DNA of 64,000 nt from Fen-1058 sp964398185. GTDB taxonomy: Bacteria > Chloroflexota > Anaerolineae > Fen-1058. A program made the translations under genes and the position numbers. Shown here piece by piece: positions 28,858 through 36,244 of this stretch. The DNA is taken from contig CAYNML010000022.1 of NCBI GenBank assembly GCA_964398185.1, positions 8,256-72,255 on the forward strand, given 5' to 3'. Within the stretch, counting starts at the first letter, position 1. Every line of letters starts with the position of its first letter. The notes beneath the pieces were generated by a model that did no database searches, was not told the DNA's origin, and worked only from the letters and a program-made list of their open reading frames with translations.

Positions 28858-30360
28858 ATGTTCCAAAAAATCCTCATCGCCAATCGCGGCGAGATCGCCT
28901 TACGCATTCAGCGGGCCTGCCGCGAGTTGGGCATCCACACCGTCGCGGTCTATTCCGATGTCGATCGCAATGCGCTGCACGTGCGCTACGCCGACGAGGC
29001 GTACCTCATCGGACCGGCGCCGTCGCGCGAATCGTATCTGCGCGCCGACAAGATTCTGGAGGTGGCGCGGAAGTCCGGTGCGGATGCGATCCATCCCGGT
29101 TACGGTTTTCTCGCCGAGCGGGAAGACTTTGCGCAGGCGTGCGCCGACGAGGGGATCAAATTCATCGGGCCTAAGCCGTCCGCCATCGCTGCGATGGGCG
29201 ATAAGGCCGTGGCGCGCGCGACCGTGCAGAAAGCGGGTGTGCCTGTGGTGCCCGGCACCGAGGGGGAGGGCGGTCTGCGCGACGAAGAGATCATCGCCAT
29301 CGCGCCGCAGATCGGTTTTCCATTGCTGATCAAGGCGACGGCGGGGGGCGGGGGCAAAGGGATGCGGCGGGTCGATCGGATGGAGGATCTGCCCGGCGCA
29401 CTGGCCTCCGCACGGCGTGAAGCGGAAGCGGCCTTCGGCGATGGATCGGTCTATCTCGAAAAACTGGTGCAGGGTGCGCGTCACATCGAGATTCAACTGC
29501 TGGCCGACGAGCACGGCAATGTCATCCATCTGGGCGAGCGCGAATGCTCGATCCAACGCCGGCATCAGAAGATCATCGAAGAGTCGCCGTCCCCCGCGAT
29601 CGATGCGGAGTTGCGCGAGCGGATGGGCAGCATCGCCGTGAAAGCCGCGCAGGCGGTGGACTATCACAACGCCGGCACGATCGAATTCCTGCTCGACAAA
29701 GACAAGAACTTCTACTTCCTCGAAATGAACACGCGCCTGCAGGTGGAGCATCCCATCACCGAGATCGTCACCGGCACGGACATCGTGAAAGAGCAGATTC
29801 GCATCGCGCGCGGACGACCGCTGCGCTTGAAGCAGCGCAACATCAAGCAGCGCGGCTGGGCGATCGAGTGCCGCCTCAACGCCGAAGATCCGTTCAACAA
29901 TTTCATGCCGTCGACGGGCACCATCACGCGCATCGAGCGCCCGACCGGCCCCGGTGTGCGCATCGACAGCAGCATGTACGAAGGCGTCGAAGTCACGCCG
30001 TATTACGATTCGTTGATCGGCAAATTGATCTGCTGGGGCGAATCGCGCGCCGAGGCCATCATCCGCATGCGCCGCGCGCTGAACGAATATCGCATCATCG
30101 GCGTGCGCACCAACATCCCGTTCCACCAGGCGATGATGGACAGCCATCGCTTCATTGGCGGCTCGTTCGATACGACGTTCGTCGAAGAACGCTTTGCGCT
30201 GGAACACGACGAGCGCCCGGACGATGAACGCATCGCGGCGGTGATCGCCACGCTGGTGGAGCATCGCTACGAGCAGCACGCCGCGCAGGTGGTGCGCCGC
30301 AACGAGCGCGACACCAGCAACTGGAAGTGGATCGCGCGCTGGGAGAGGATGCAGCGATGA
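28858..30360 (+). CDS. Acyl-CoA carboxylase, biotin carboxylase subunit
   Basis: A 500-residue biotin carboxylase of the ATP-grasp superfamily. It shows 'KILIANRGEIALRIQRACRE', 'ADAIHPGYGFLAEREDFAQA', the ATP-binding Gly-rich loop 'IKATAGGGGKGMRRV', 'HIEIQLLADEHGNVIHLGER', 'SIQRRHQKIIEESPSPA', 'FYFLEMNTRLQVEHPITEIV' and 'WAIECRLNAEDPFNNFMPS'. It carboxylates biotin on the carrier encoded next, using ATP and bicarbonate. The stop overlaps the carrier start (ATGA). Its long antisense reading frame (28900-30279) is a codon-bias shadow. Together with the carboxyltransferase upstream it forms a three-subunit propionyl/acetyl-CoA carboxylase. Confidence 0.95.
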   Translation: MFQKILIANRGEIALRIQRACRELGIHTVAVYSDVDRNALHVRYADEAYLIGPAPSRESYLRADKILEVARKSGADAIHPGYGFLAEREDFAQACADEGIKFIGPKPSAIAAMGDKAVARATVQKAGVPVVPGTEGEGGLRDEEIIAIAPQIGFPLLIKATAGGGGKGMRRVDRMEDLPGALASARREAEAAFGDGSVYLEKLVQGARHIEIQLLADEHGNVIHLGERECSIQRRHQKIIEESPSPAIDAELRERMGSIAVKAAQAVDYHNAGTIEFLLDKDKNFYFLEMNTRLQVEHPITEIVTGTDIVKEQIRIARGRPLRLKQRNIKQRGWAIECRLNAEDPFNNFMPSTGTITRIERPTGPGVRIDSSMYEGVEVTPYYDSLIGKLICWGESRAEAIIRMRRALNEYRIIGVRTNIPFHQAMMDSHRFIGGSFDTTFVEERFALEHDERPDDERIAAVIATLVEHRYEQHAAQVVRRNERDTSNWKWIARWERMQR

Positions 30361-30851
30361 AGTACATCACCACCATCGGCGAGCGGCAGTACACGATCGA
30401 GATCAACCGCGACGATCAGATCACGATCGACGGCGCGGCCTACCCGATCGATCTGCGCGCCATCGATGAAGCCACCTTTTCGTTGCTGATCGACAACGCC
30501 TCGCACGAGGCGCTGGTGGAATCGTCGAACGGCGAACTGCACGTGCTGCTGCGCGGGCGCTTATATGCGGTGCGTGTGGAGGATGAACGCGCGAGCCGCC
30601 TCAGCCGATCGGGCGGCGGGCTGCACGCCGCTTCGGGCGAGGTTACGATTAAATCGCCCATGCCCGGTCTCATCGTCGCGATTGCCGTGAGTGAAGGGCA
30701 GGCCGTGAAGAAGGGCCAGACCGTGGTCGTGCTGGAATCGATGAAGATGGAGAACGAATTGAAAGCCCCGCGTGATGGGACGATCACAGCGATCAAAGTC
30801 TCGCCGCGCCAGAGCGTGGAGCAGGGGCAGCCGCTGGTAGTGCTGACGTAG
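30357..30851 (+). CDS. Biotin carboxyl carrier protein of acyl-CoA carboxylase
   Basis: A 164-residue biotin carrier. The C-terminal biotinyl domain (about 95-164) has 'IKSPMPGLIVAIAVSEGQAV' and 'VVLESMKMENELKAPRDG', with the biotinylated Lys in the canonical EAMKM-like ESMKM tetrad. The N-terminal half ('YTIEINRDDQITIDGAAYPI') resembles the beta domain preceding the carrier in pyruvate/acyl-CoA carboxylases. The ATG at 30357 overlaps the biotin carboxylase stop, so synthesis of the two is coupled. It shuttles carboxybiotin between the carboxylase and carboxyltransferase subunits. The next gene is a HigB-like toxin 47 bp downstream. Confidence 0.94.
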   Translation: MKYITTIGERQYTIEINRDDQITIDGAAYPIDLRAIDEATFSLLIDNASHEALVESSNGELHVLLRGRLYAVRVEDERASRLSRSGGGLHAASGEVTIKSPMPGLIVAIAVSEGQAVKKGQTVVVLESMKMENELKAPRDGTITAIKVSPRQSVEQGQPLVVLT

Positions 30852-30863
30852 CACAACAACAAC

Positions 30864-30892
30864 TTGCGTTATATCTCATTTTGAGATACACT
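30864..30892 (+). promoter_or_regulatory. HigBA promoter with palindromic operator
   Basis: TATCTCA-TTT-TGAGATA (30872-30888) is a perfect 7-bp inverted repeat just upstream of the HigB-like gene, typical of a HigA operator. TTGCGT (30864-30869) and TACACT (30887-30892) are 17 bp apart and would start transcription within a few bases of the ATG at 30899; no Shine-Dalgarno sequence is present, suggesting a leaderless transcript. Confidence 0.65.
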
Positions 30893-30898
30893 TAAACC

Positions 30899-31186
30899 AT
30901 GCACGTCATCTCGCGTAAAGCCCTGCGCCAGTTCTGGGAACGATACCCGGACAGCAAGACCGCTGTGGCGCGCTGGTTCAAGATTGTGCAGCAGACTAAA
31001 TTCAGCAACTTTGCCGAGCTGCGTGCCGCGTTTCCGACGGCAGACAAAGTGGATGATTGGATTGTCTTCAATATTGGCGGCAACAAGTATCGTTTGATCG
31101 CGTCGGTGCATTTTAATCGGGGCAAGGTCTATATCCGCCAAGTTTTGACGCACGCCGAGTATGATCGAGGAGCCTGGAAACAATGA
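30899..31186 (+). CDS. HigB-type mRNA interferase toxin
   Basis: A 95-residue RelE-superfamily toxin of the HigB (HigB-HigA) group: 'MHVISRKALRQFWERYPDSK', 'WFKIVQQTKFSNFAELRAAF', 'VFNIGGNKYRLIASVHFNRG' and the end 'VYIRQVLTHAEYDRGAWK', where H and Y of 'THAEYD' are conserved. It should cut mRNA on the ribosome when free of its antitoxin. The toxin-first order is the usual HigBA arrangement, and its stop overlaps the HigA start by 4 bp. It has its own palindromic operator. It is inserted between the carboxylase carrier gene and the mutase gene. Confidence 0.92.
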   Translation: MHVISRKALRQFWERYPDSKTAVARWFKIVQQTKFSNFAELRAAFPTADKVDDWIVFNIGGNKYRLIASVHFNRGKVYIRQVLTHAEYDRGAWKQ

Positions 31187-31584
31187 GCGCTATGCTGACC
31201 ACCGATCTGAAAACTCATTGGCCGACCATCCGCCCGTTGCTGACCATCCGCAACGAGCGTGAATACGATCGCGCCGTCAAACTACTGAATGAGCTGCTGG
31301 ACGAGATCGGCGCGAATGAACGCCATCCGCTGTATAGTTTCATGGACACGCTGGGTACACTGATTGAAGCCTACGAAGAAGAGCATCATCCGGTCCCAGC
31401 CAGCAGTGGGGCAGAGATGCTGCGTTACTTTATGGAAGAGCATGGCCTGTCGCAATCTGATCTAGCCGAGATCGGCTCGCAAGGTGTCGTTTCGGAAGTG
31501 CTGAATGGCAAGCGCGAACTGAACGTCCGGCAGGTGCGGGCACTGGCGAAGCGTTTTCACGTATCACCGGCCGTGTTTATTTAA
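31183..31584 (+). CDS. HigA-type antitoxin (XRE family)
   Basis: A 133-residue antitoxin. The N-terminal half ('LKTHWPTIRPLLTIRNEREY', 'HPLYSFMDTLGTLIEAYEEE') is the HigA toxin-binding part, and residues about 80-133 are a Cro/C1-type helix-turn-helix: 'MLRYFMEEHGLSQSDLAEIG', 'VVSEVLNGKRELNVRQVRAL'. It neutralises the HigB toxin by direct contact and represses the module through the TATCTCA palindrome (expected from the family). ATG 31183 is within the HigB stop. 139 bp follow before the mutase gene. Confidence 0.92.
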   Translation: MSAMLTTDLKTHWPTIRPLLTIRNEREYDRAVKLLNELLDEIGANERHPLYSFMDTLGTLIEAYEEEHHPVPASSGAEMLRYFMEEHGLSQSDLAEIGSQGVVSEVLNGKRELNVRQVRALAKRFHVSPAVFI

Positions 31585-31723
31585 GCGGGCGCAGCAAAAC
31601 CACGCCCGTTTATGATCTCGATCACGTAGATCGTAGTCATCCATCACTTGTTGAATTTTCCCCCGCGCGCCACAATTAACCCGAAATTTCCTGCGCTCGA
31701 TCGAGCGCAAAGAAAGCCGCACT

Positions 31724-33340
31724 ATGTCTGAAGAAAAACCTCGCAGAGCAGAGCAGCGTAAGCCTCGTTTTGCCACATCGTCCGACATCGAACTGAAGCC
31801 CTACTACACGCCGGGCGATGTCGCCGCCGATCCCGATCGGGACATTGGCAAGCCCGGCGAATTTCCGTACACACGCGGCGTGCAGCCCACGATGTATCGC
31901 GGCCGCTTCTGGACGATGCGCCAGTATGCGGGCTATGCCAGCGCGGCGGAATCGAATCAGCGGTATCGCTACCTGCTCGATCAGGGGCAGACGGGTCTCT
32001 CGGTCGCGTTCGATCTGCCCACGCAGATCGGTTACGACGCCGATGATCCCATCGCCGCCGGGGAAGTGGGCAAGGTCGGCGTGAGCATCTCGTCGCTGCG
32101 CGATATGGAACTGCTGTTCGATCAGATTCCGCTGGACAAGGTCAGCACCAGCATGACGATCAATGCGCCCGCGGCGGTGCTGCTGGCGATGTACATCGCG
32201 GTGGGCAAGAAGCAGGGCGTTGAATCGAAGGACTTGCGCGGCACGATCCAGAACGACATCCTGAAGGAATACATCGCGCGCGGCACGTACATTTTTCCGC
32301 CGCAGCCCGCGATGCGGTTGATCACCGACATCTTCCAGTATTGCACGCGCGAAGTGCCGCACTGGAATACGATTAGCATCAGCGGTTATCACATCCGCGA
32401 AGCCGGATCGACGGCGGTGCAGGAAGTGGCCTTCACGCTGGCAAATGCGATCGCGTACGTGGAAGCGGCATTGAAGGCCGGCCTCAACATCGACGACTTC
32501 GCCGGACAGCTGTCGTTCTTCTTCAACGCGCACAACAACTTCCTCGAAGAAGTTGCCAAGTTCCGCGCGGCGCGGCGCTTATGGGCGCGCCTGATGCGCG
32601 ATCGGTTTGGCGCGCAGAAACCCAATTCGCTGAAGCTGCGCTTCCACACGCAGACCGGCGGCTCGACGTTGACGGCGCAGCAGCCGGAGAACAACGTGGT
32701 GCGCGTGACGCTGCAAGCACTGGCCGCGGTGCTGGGCGGCACGCAGTCGCTGCACACCAACTCGCGCGACGAGGCGTTGTGGCTGCCCACCGAAGATAGC
32801 GTCCGCATTGCGCTGCGCACGCAGCAGATCATCGCGCACGAATCGGGCGTGGCCGACACGATCGATCCATTGGCGGGATCATACGTCGTCGAGAGCCTGA
32901 CCGACGAAATTGAAAAGCAGGCGCGGGCCTACATCGAGCGGATCGATCAGCTGGGCGGGGCGCTGAAGGCGATCGAGGCCGGGTACATTCAGGGCGAGAT
33001 CGGCGACGCGGCGTATGCGTATCAACGCGCCGTTGAGCGCGGCGAGCAGATCGTCGTGGGGATGAATCAATTCCAGGTGCAGGAGGAACTGCACTTGCAG
33101 CGCCAGAAGATCAATCCCGAAATTGAGTCCGAGCAGAAGCGCCGCCTGGCCGAACTGCGCGCACGGCGCGACAATGCGAGAGCCAGCGAACTGCGTGGAC
33201 AGTTGGAAAACGCCGCGCGCGGCACGGACAATTTGATGCCGCACATCCTGGCCTGCGTTGAAAACGATGTGACGTTGGGCGAAGTGTGCAACACGCTGCG
33301 CGGCGTGTTCGGCGAGTATCACGCGTCGGCGGGAATCTAA
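31724..33340 (+). CDS. Methylmalonyl-CoA mutase, large (catalytic) subunit
   Basis: A 538-residue TIM-barrel acyl-CoA mutase catalysing the adenosylcobalamin-dependent interconversion of (R)-methylmalonyl-CoA and succinyl-CoA. Family marks: 'YTRGVQPTMYRGRFWTMRQY' (the Tyr of TMY favours methylmalonyl-CoA over isobutyryl-CoA mutase), 'GLSVAFDLPTQIGYDADDPI', 'SISGYHIREAGSTAVQEVAF', 'FHTQTGGSTLTAQQPENNVV', 'LHTNSRDEALWLPTEDS', 'DPLAGSYVVE'. The cobalamin-binding domain (DxHxxG) is absent, so a separate small B12 subunit must be encoded elsewhere. It is followed by the epimerase across a word-repeat hairpin, and preceded by HigBA. Confidence 0.95.
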   Translation: MSEEKPRRAEQRKPRFATSSDIELKPYYTPGDVAADPDRDIGKPGEFPYTRGVQPTMYRGRFWTMRQYAGYASAAESNQRYRYLLDQGQTGLSVAFDLPTQIGYDADDPIAAGEVGKVGVSISSLRDMELLFDQIPLDKVSTSMTINAPAAVLLAMYIAVGKKQGVESKDLRGTIQNDILKEYIARGTYIFPPQPAMRLITDIFQYCTREVPHWNTISISGYHIREAGSTAVQEVAFTLANAIAYVEAALKAGLNIDDFAGQLSFFFNAHNNFLEEVAKFRAARRLWARLMRDRFGAQKPNSLKLRFHTQTGGSTLTAQQPENNVVRVTLQALAAVLGGTQSLHTNSRDEALWLPTEDSVRIALRTQQIIAHESGVADTIDPLAGSYVVESLTDEIEKQARAYIERIDQLGGALKAIEAGYIQGEIGDAAYAYQRAVERGEQIVVGMNQFQVQEELHLQRQKINPEIESEQKRRLAELRARRDNARASELRGQLENAARGTDNLMPHILACVENDVTLGEVCNTLRGVFGEYHASAGI

Positions 33341-33402
33341 AGCGTAAAACGTGAAACGTGAAGCGTAATCGGCCCATTACGTTTTACGCCTTACGTTTTA
33401 CG
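33341..33402. repeat. Word-repeat hairpin, word ACGTGAAGCGTAA
   Basis: GCGTAAAACGTGAAACGTGAAGCGTAAT faces ATTACGTTTTACGCCTTACGTTTTACG across CGGCCC, with CGTAAAACGT pairing ACGTTTTACG. It fills the mutase-epimerase gap. The same words recur at 59996-60054 and 61309-61366. Confidence 0.85.
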
Positions 33403-33419
33403 AATTTTCAGGAGCAAGC

Positions 33420-33824
33420 ATGGCCGTTAAACGAATCGATCACATTGCGGTTGTTGTAGACGACATCGACGCTTCACTCGCTTTCTGGCGTGATGCGCTG
33501 GGGATGGACATGACGCACCTCGAAGAAGTGAAGGAGCAGGAATCCATCGTGGCGTTTCTGCCCACGGGCGGCAGCGAGGTGGAACTGGTGAAGCCGACGA
33601 CCGAGACCAGCGGCGTCGCCAAGTACCTGGCCAAGCGCGGCCCCGGCATGCATCACATCTGCCTCGAAGTGGACAACCTCGAAGCGATGCTGGCCGACAT
33701 GAAGGCCAAAGGCGTGAAGCTGATCAACGAGACGCCGACCCTCGGCGCGGGCGGGAAGAAGATCGCCTTCATTCATCCGTCCAGCGCGAACGGGGTGCTG
33801 GTGGAGTTGTATCAGGACGCGTGA
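33420..33824 (+). CDS. Methylmalonyl-CoA epimerase
   Basis: A 134-residue VOC/glyoxalase-fold enzyme that converts (S)- to (R)-methylmalonyl-CoA, linking propionyl-CoA carboxylase to the mutase. Metal ligands are visible: His in 'RIDHIAVVVDDIDASLAFWR', the second His in 'KRGPGMHHICLEVDN', and Glu in 'NGVLVELYQ'. Other marks are 'VAFLPTGGSEVELVKPT' and 'GKKIAFIHPSSAN'. CAGGAG precedes the ATG. The last 84 bp, including the stop, are duplicated at 34873-34956 on the far side of the MntA-HepT pair. Confidence 0.95.
   Translation: MAVKRIDHIAVVVDDIDASLAFWRDALGMDMTHLEEVKEQESIVAFLPTGGSEVELVKPTTETSGVAKYLAKRGPGMHHICLEVDNLEAMLADMKAKGVKLINETPTLGAGGKKIAFIHPSSANGVLVELYQDA
33741..33824 (+). repeat. Direct repeat flanking MntA-HepT, left copy (epimerase 3' end)
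   Basis: The last 84 bp of the epimerase gene recur at 34873-34956 with four substitutions. The copies bracket a 1.05-kb segment carrying a promoter and the MntA-HepT-like pair, like the attachment repeats of an integrated element. Confidence 0.9.
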
Positions 33825-33872
33825 ACGAAGGATGAGGGCGCGCCAGGCGGCCCACCGCTGCTTTTTCGTTAC

Positions 33873-33902
33873 TTGACGCGAATTGTTAAGCGGCGCTATA
33901 CT
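33873..33902 (+). promoter_or_regulatory. Promoter of the MntA-HepT-like pair
   Basis: TTGACG (33873-33878), an 18-bp spacer and TATACT (33897-33902). It lies in the inserted segment, 98 bp before the nucleotidyltransferase ATG, so the module carries its own promoter. Confidence 0.6.
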
Positions 33903-34000
33903 TAATTTCAGGCACAGTCCATCGGTGAGTTGGCTTCGATTCCCACATCGAAACCTGAGTCCATGATTCATGGATCAAGATCAAGAGCGAGCAGCTGATC

Positions 34001-34363
34001 ATGTCCTGGACAGCCGAAGAAATGCACATCTATCAAAAGACGGCGCTAAAACGCCACCAAGCCGCCAGACAGCAGGTGGCACAGCGCCGCGCACGGGCGT
34101 GGGAATTGGCACGGCAAGCGGCCGAGCGCCTGAAGACCGAGTTCGGCGTCGAGCGGGTGATGGCCTTTGGCTCATTGATACACGCCGATCGATTTACGGA
34201 ATGGTCAGACGTCGATCTGGCAGTGTGGGGGCTGACCAATCACAATTGGTTACGGGCCTCAGCGGCGGTGGGCTACGGTGACATTGAAATCAACCTGGTT
34301 GATGTGCAGAGCTGCCAACCGGAGTTACTGGCCAGCATTGAGCGCGAAGGAGTGCCGCTATGA
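34001..34363 (+). CDS. MntA-like nucleotidyltransferase (antitoxin)
   Basis: A 120-residue minimal nucleotidyltransferase. The active-site motif GS-x11-DxD is in 'FGSLIHADRFTEWSDVDLAV' (about residues 51-70), with the third acidic residue in 'DIEINLVDVQ'. A basic helical N-terminus ('KTALKRHQAARQQVAQRRAR') precedes it. In HepT-MntA systems the enzyme adds AMP to a tyrosine of HepT and silences it. The gene overlaps the next by 4 bp (ATGA). The order antitoxin-toxin and the flanking 84-bp duplication indicate a module inserted after the epimerase gene. The start is not marked by a strong ribosome site. Confidence 0.8.
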   Translation: MSWTAEEMHIYQKTALKRHQAARQQVAQRRARAWELARQAAERLKTEFGVERVMAFGSLIHADRFTEWSDVDLAVWGLTNHNWLRASAAVGYGDIEINLVDVQSCQPELLASIEREGVPL

Positions 34364-34860
34364 TTCCGCGTTATCGCTTGTTGGCGGCTCGCATTCGAGC
34401 CGAGTTGCCAACGTTGGAGCGCAGCGTCGCGCAAACCGAGGGCGCCTTATTGCGCGCCGAACGGCAACCGGCTGATCAATCTTACTTTGTCGCGGCGGTG
34501 GCCTTCGAACTACACAGTTTTTACGCCGGTCTGGAGCGCCTGTTTGAATTGATTGGCAGCGACGTCGAACAAAGCCGCCCCTCCGGCGCGGCGTGGCATC
34601 GTAACCTGCTGACGCAAATGGCGCTGCCCATCACTGACGTGCGCCCCGCCGTCATACAGACCGAGACACAGACTGCTCTATTGGAATATCTGGAATTTCG
34701 ACATGTGGTGCGGCACATGTACACGTTCAATCTGCGGATCGATCGCGTCACCGAGTTGGGGCGGAGCTTACGTCCGGCCTTTGATCTGGCCCGCCGTGAT
34801 TTGTTGCGGTTCGCAGAATTCCTCGATGGGTTAGCGACCGCCGATGAGGCTGGCCTGTAA
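34360..34860 (+). CDS. HepT-like HEPN RNase toxin
   Basis: A 166-residue helical protein. 'EFRHVVRHMYTFNLRIDRV' contains R-x4-H-x-Y (RHVVRHMY), the catalytic and AMPylated motif of HepT toxins, at about residues 112-119. Earlier helices ('YFVAAVAFELHSFYAGLERL', 'WHRNLLTQM') match the HEPN fold of the larger HepT-like group. It is translationally coupled to the MntA-like gene. Expected role: RNase that arrests growth when released, as in HepT-MntA. No catalytic residue is missing. The stop is 12 bp before the duplicated epimerase fragment. Confidence 0.82.
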   Translation: MIPRYRLLAARIRAELPTLERSVAQTEGALLRAERQPADQSYFVAAVAFELHSFYAGLERLFELIGSDVEQSRPSGAAWHRNLLTQMALPITDVRPAVIQTETQTALLEYLEFRHVVRHMYTFNLRIDRVTELGRSLRPAFDLARRDLLRFAEFLDGLATADEAGL

Positions 34861-34872
34861 AGCACACGGTCA

Positions 34873-34956
34873 CTCGGCGCGGGCGGGAAGTAGATCGCGT
34901 TCATTCATCCGTCCAGCGCGAACGGGGTGCTGGTGGAGTTGTATCAGAACGCTTGA
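34873..34956 (+). pseudogene. Duplicated 3' fragment of the methylmalonyl-CoA epimerase gene
   Basis: An 84-bp copy of 33741-33824 with four substitutions. One turns an AAG codon into an in-frame TAG, two change the codons before the terminal TGA. It has no start of its own and is non-functional. It marks the right border of the segment carrying MntA-HepT. Confidence 0.9.
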
Positions 34957-34957
34957 G

Positions 34958-35014
34958 AATCAGCGAGTCAGCGAATCAGCGAAGGGGAGAGGTTCCCTTT
35001 CGCTGATTTTTGTT
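34958..35014 (+). terminator. AATCAGCGA word repeat ending in a terminator hairpin
   Basis: AATCAGCGA, GTCAGCGA and AATCAGCGAAGGG follow one another; the last (34974-34986) pairs with CCCTTTCGCTGATT (34995-35008) and runs into TTTTTG, giving a good terminator. Related words (GATTCGCTGATTTT) recur at 37047-37066. Confidence 0.75.
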
Positions 35015-35080
35015 TTGCTTTGCGACTCCAGACCGACATTGCCCATGTGCAGCAATTTCACACTGCCAAGAGGTTGAAAG

Positions 35081-35086
35081 TATAAT
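35081..35086 (+). promoter_or_regulatory. -10 element of the TcmP gene
   Basis: TATAAT 44 bp before the TcmP ATG, in a locally AT-rich stretch; no convincing -35 is visible. Confidence 0.4.
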
Positions 35087-35129
35087 AATTGCACTCGCTT
35101 TGAGCCTTTCGAAAAGGTGATGGTTATTC

Positions 35130-36242
35130 ATGTCTACAGATCATTTCTTCGATGAAACCACTGAGCAGTCAACTGTTAAAACCGCGATAGTGTCGAAGTA
35201 CTTTTGGGCTTGGGCAAAGGTAATAATGCCGACAGCCAAGAAAGGTCCTGGAAGAATTGCCTACATTGACTTGTTTGCTGGACCCGGTCGCTACAAGGAC
35301 GGAACAAAATCCACGCCTGTACTCATTTTGGAGAAGGCGATACAAGATGCGGATATGCGCCGAATGCTTGTTACGATGTTTAATGACAAAGACGAAGATA
35401 ACTCACGTTCATTAGAGAAAGCAATCCGCGAGTTGCCGGGAATTGAAACACTAAAGCACCGGCCTCAAATCAGCACACAGGAAGTCGGTACTGAGCTCGT
35501 CAAAATGTTTGAGCGGATGCGGTTAGTGCCGACCCTGTTCTTTGTTGATCCTTGGGGATACAAGGGTCTGTCGCTTCGGTTGGTCAACTCGGTGTTAAAG
35601 GATTGGGGCTGTGACTGCATCTTTTTCTTTAACTACAATCGCATCAGCATGGGACTCAATAACGATCTGGTGCGCGAACACATGAATGCATTGTTTGGGC
35701 AGAAGCGCGCGGATGAATTGCGGTTAAGAATGGAGCCGCTTCAGCCACACGAACGTGAGCTGGTCATCGTGGAAGAAATCTGTCAAGCACTGAAAGAAAT
35801 GGGCGGTGCATATGTCTTGCCGTTTCGCTTCAGGAACTATCTCGGCAGTAGAACAAGTCATCACTTGATATTTGTCAGCAAGCATCCCAAGGGCTACGAA
35901 ATCATGAAAGAGATTATGGCCCAACTAAGTTCTTCTAGCGAGCAAGGAGTGCCCTCTTTTGAATATAGCCCTGCGGATAAGCGACAGCCGTTGTTGTTTG
36001 AATTGTCCCGCCCGTTGGACGATTTGGAGGAAATGCTCGTCTCAGATTTCGCAGGTAAAACGTTGACGATGCAGCAGATCTACGAAAGTCATAACGTCGG
36101 TAGACCGTATATCAAACGGAATTATAAAGATGTATTGATGAAGTTGGAGGCAAGTGGTACGATTAAAGTAGAACCGCATCGTAAAGGTACTTTTGGCGAC
36201 AATGTCGTTGTCACATTTCCACAAAAACGCGGGGGCAAGTAG
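35130..36242 (+). CDS. tcmP: Three-Cys-motif partner protein TcmP
   Basis: A 370-residue protein of the TcmP family, encoded beside three-Cys-motif proteins in many bacteria. Recognisable parts: 'MSTDHFFDETTEQSTVKTAI' with 'KYFWAWAKVIMP', 'RIAYIDLFAGPGRYKDGTKS' (a Rossmann/methyltransferase-like D-x-F-A-G-P-G-x-Y loop), 'VPTLFFVDPWGYKGLSLRLV' and the C-terminal winged-helix-like 'LTMQQIYESHNVGRPYIKRN'. The motifs suggest a nucleotide- or SAM-binding enzyme, but no activity is established to my knowledge. The gene has visibly lower GC and different codon use than its neighbours (many AAT, TTT, ATA, AAA codons), suggesting transfer. The partner gene starts 2 bp after its stop. Confidence 0.88.
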   Translation: MSTDHFFDETTEQSTVKTAIVSKYFWAWAKVIMPTAKKGPGRIAYIDLFAGPGRYKDGTKSTPVLILEKAIQDADMRRMLVTMFNDKDEDNSRSLEKAIRELPGIETLKHRPQISTQEVGTELVKMFERMRLVPTLFFVDPWGYKGLSLRLVNSVLKDWGCDCIFFFNYNRISMGLNNDLVREHMNALFGQKRADELRLRMEPLQPHERELVIVEEICQALKEMGGAYVLPFRFRNYLGSRTSHHLIFVSKHPKGYEIMKEIMAQLSSSSEQGVPSFEYSPADKRQPLLFELSRPLDDLEEMLVSDFAGKTLTMQQIYESHNVGRPYIKRNYKDVLMKLEASGTIKVEPHRKGTFGDNVVVTFPQKRGGK

Positions 36243-36244
36243 AA

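Noticed and set aside
28900..30279. 459-codon open frame antisense to the biotin carboxylase gene
   Set aside because: It mirrors a perfectly conserved biotin carboxylase and arises from high-GC codon bias; its translation is Arg/Ala/His-rich with no family resemblance and no ribosome site.
33341..33402. Word-repeat hairpins as simple rho-independent terminators
   Set aside because: Most have no T-run, have A/T-poor loops and lie between genes expected to be co-transcribed (mutase-epimerase); only 34958-35014 and 37006-37074 look like terminators.
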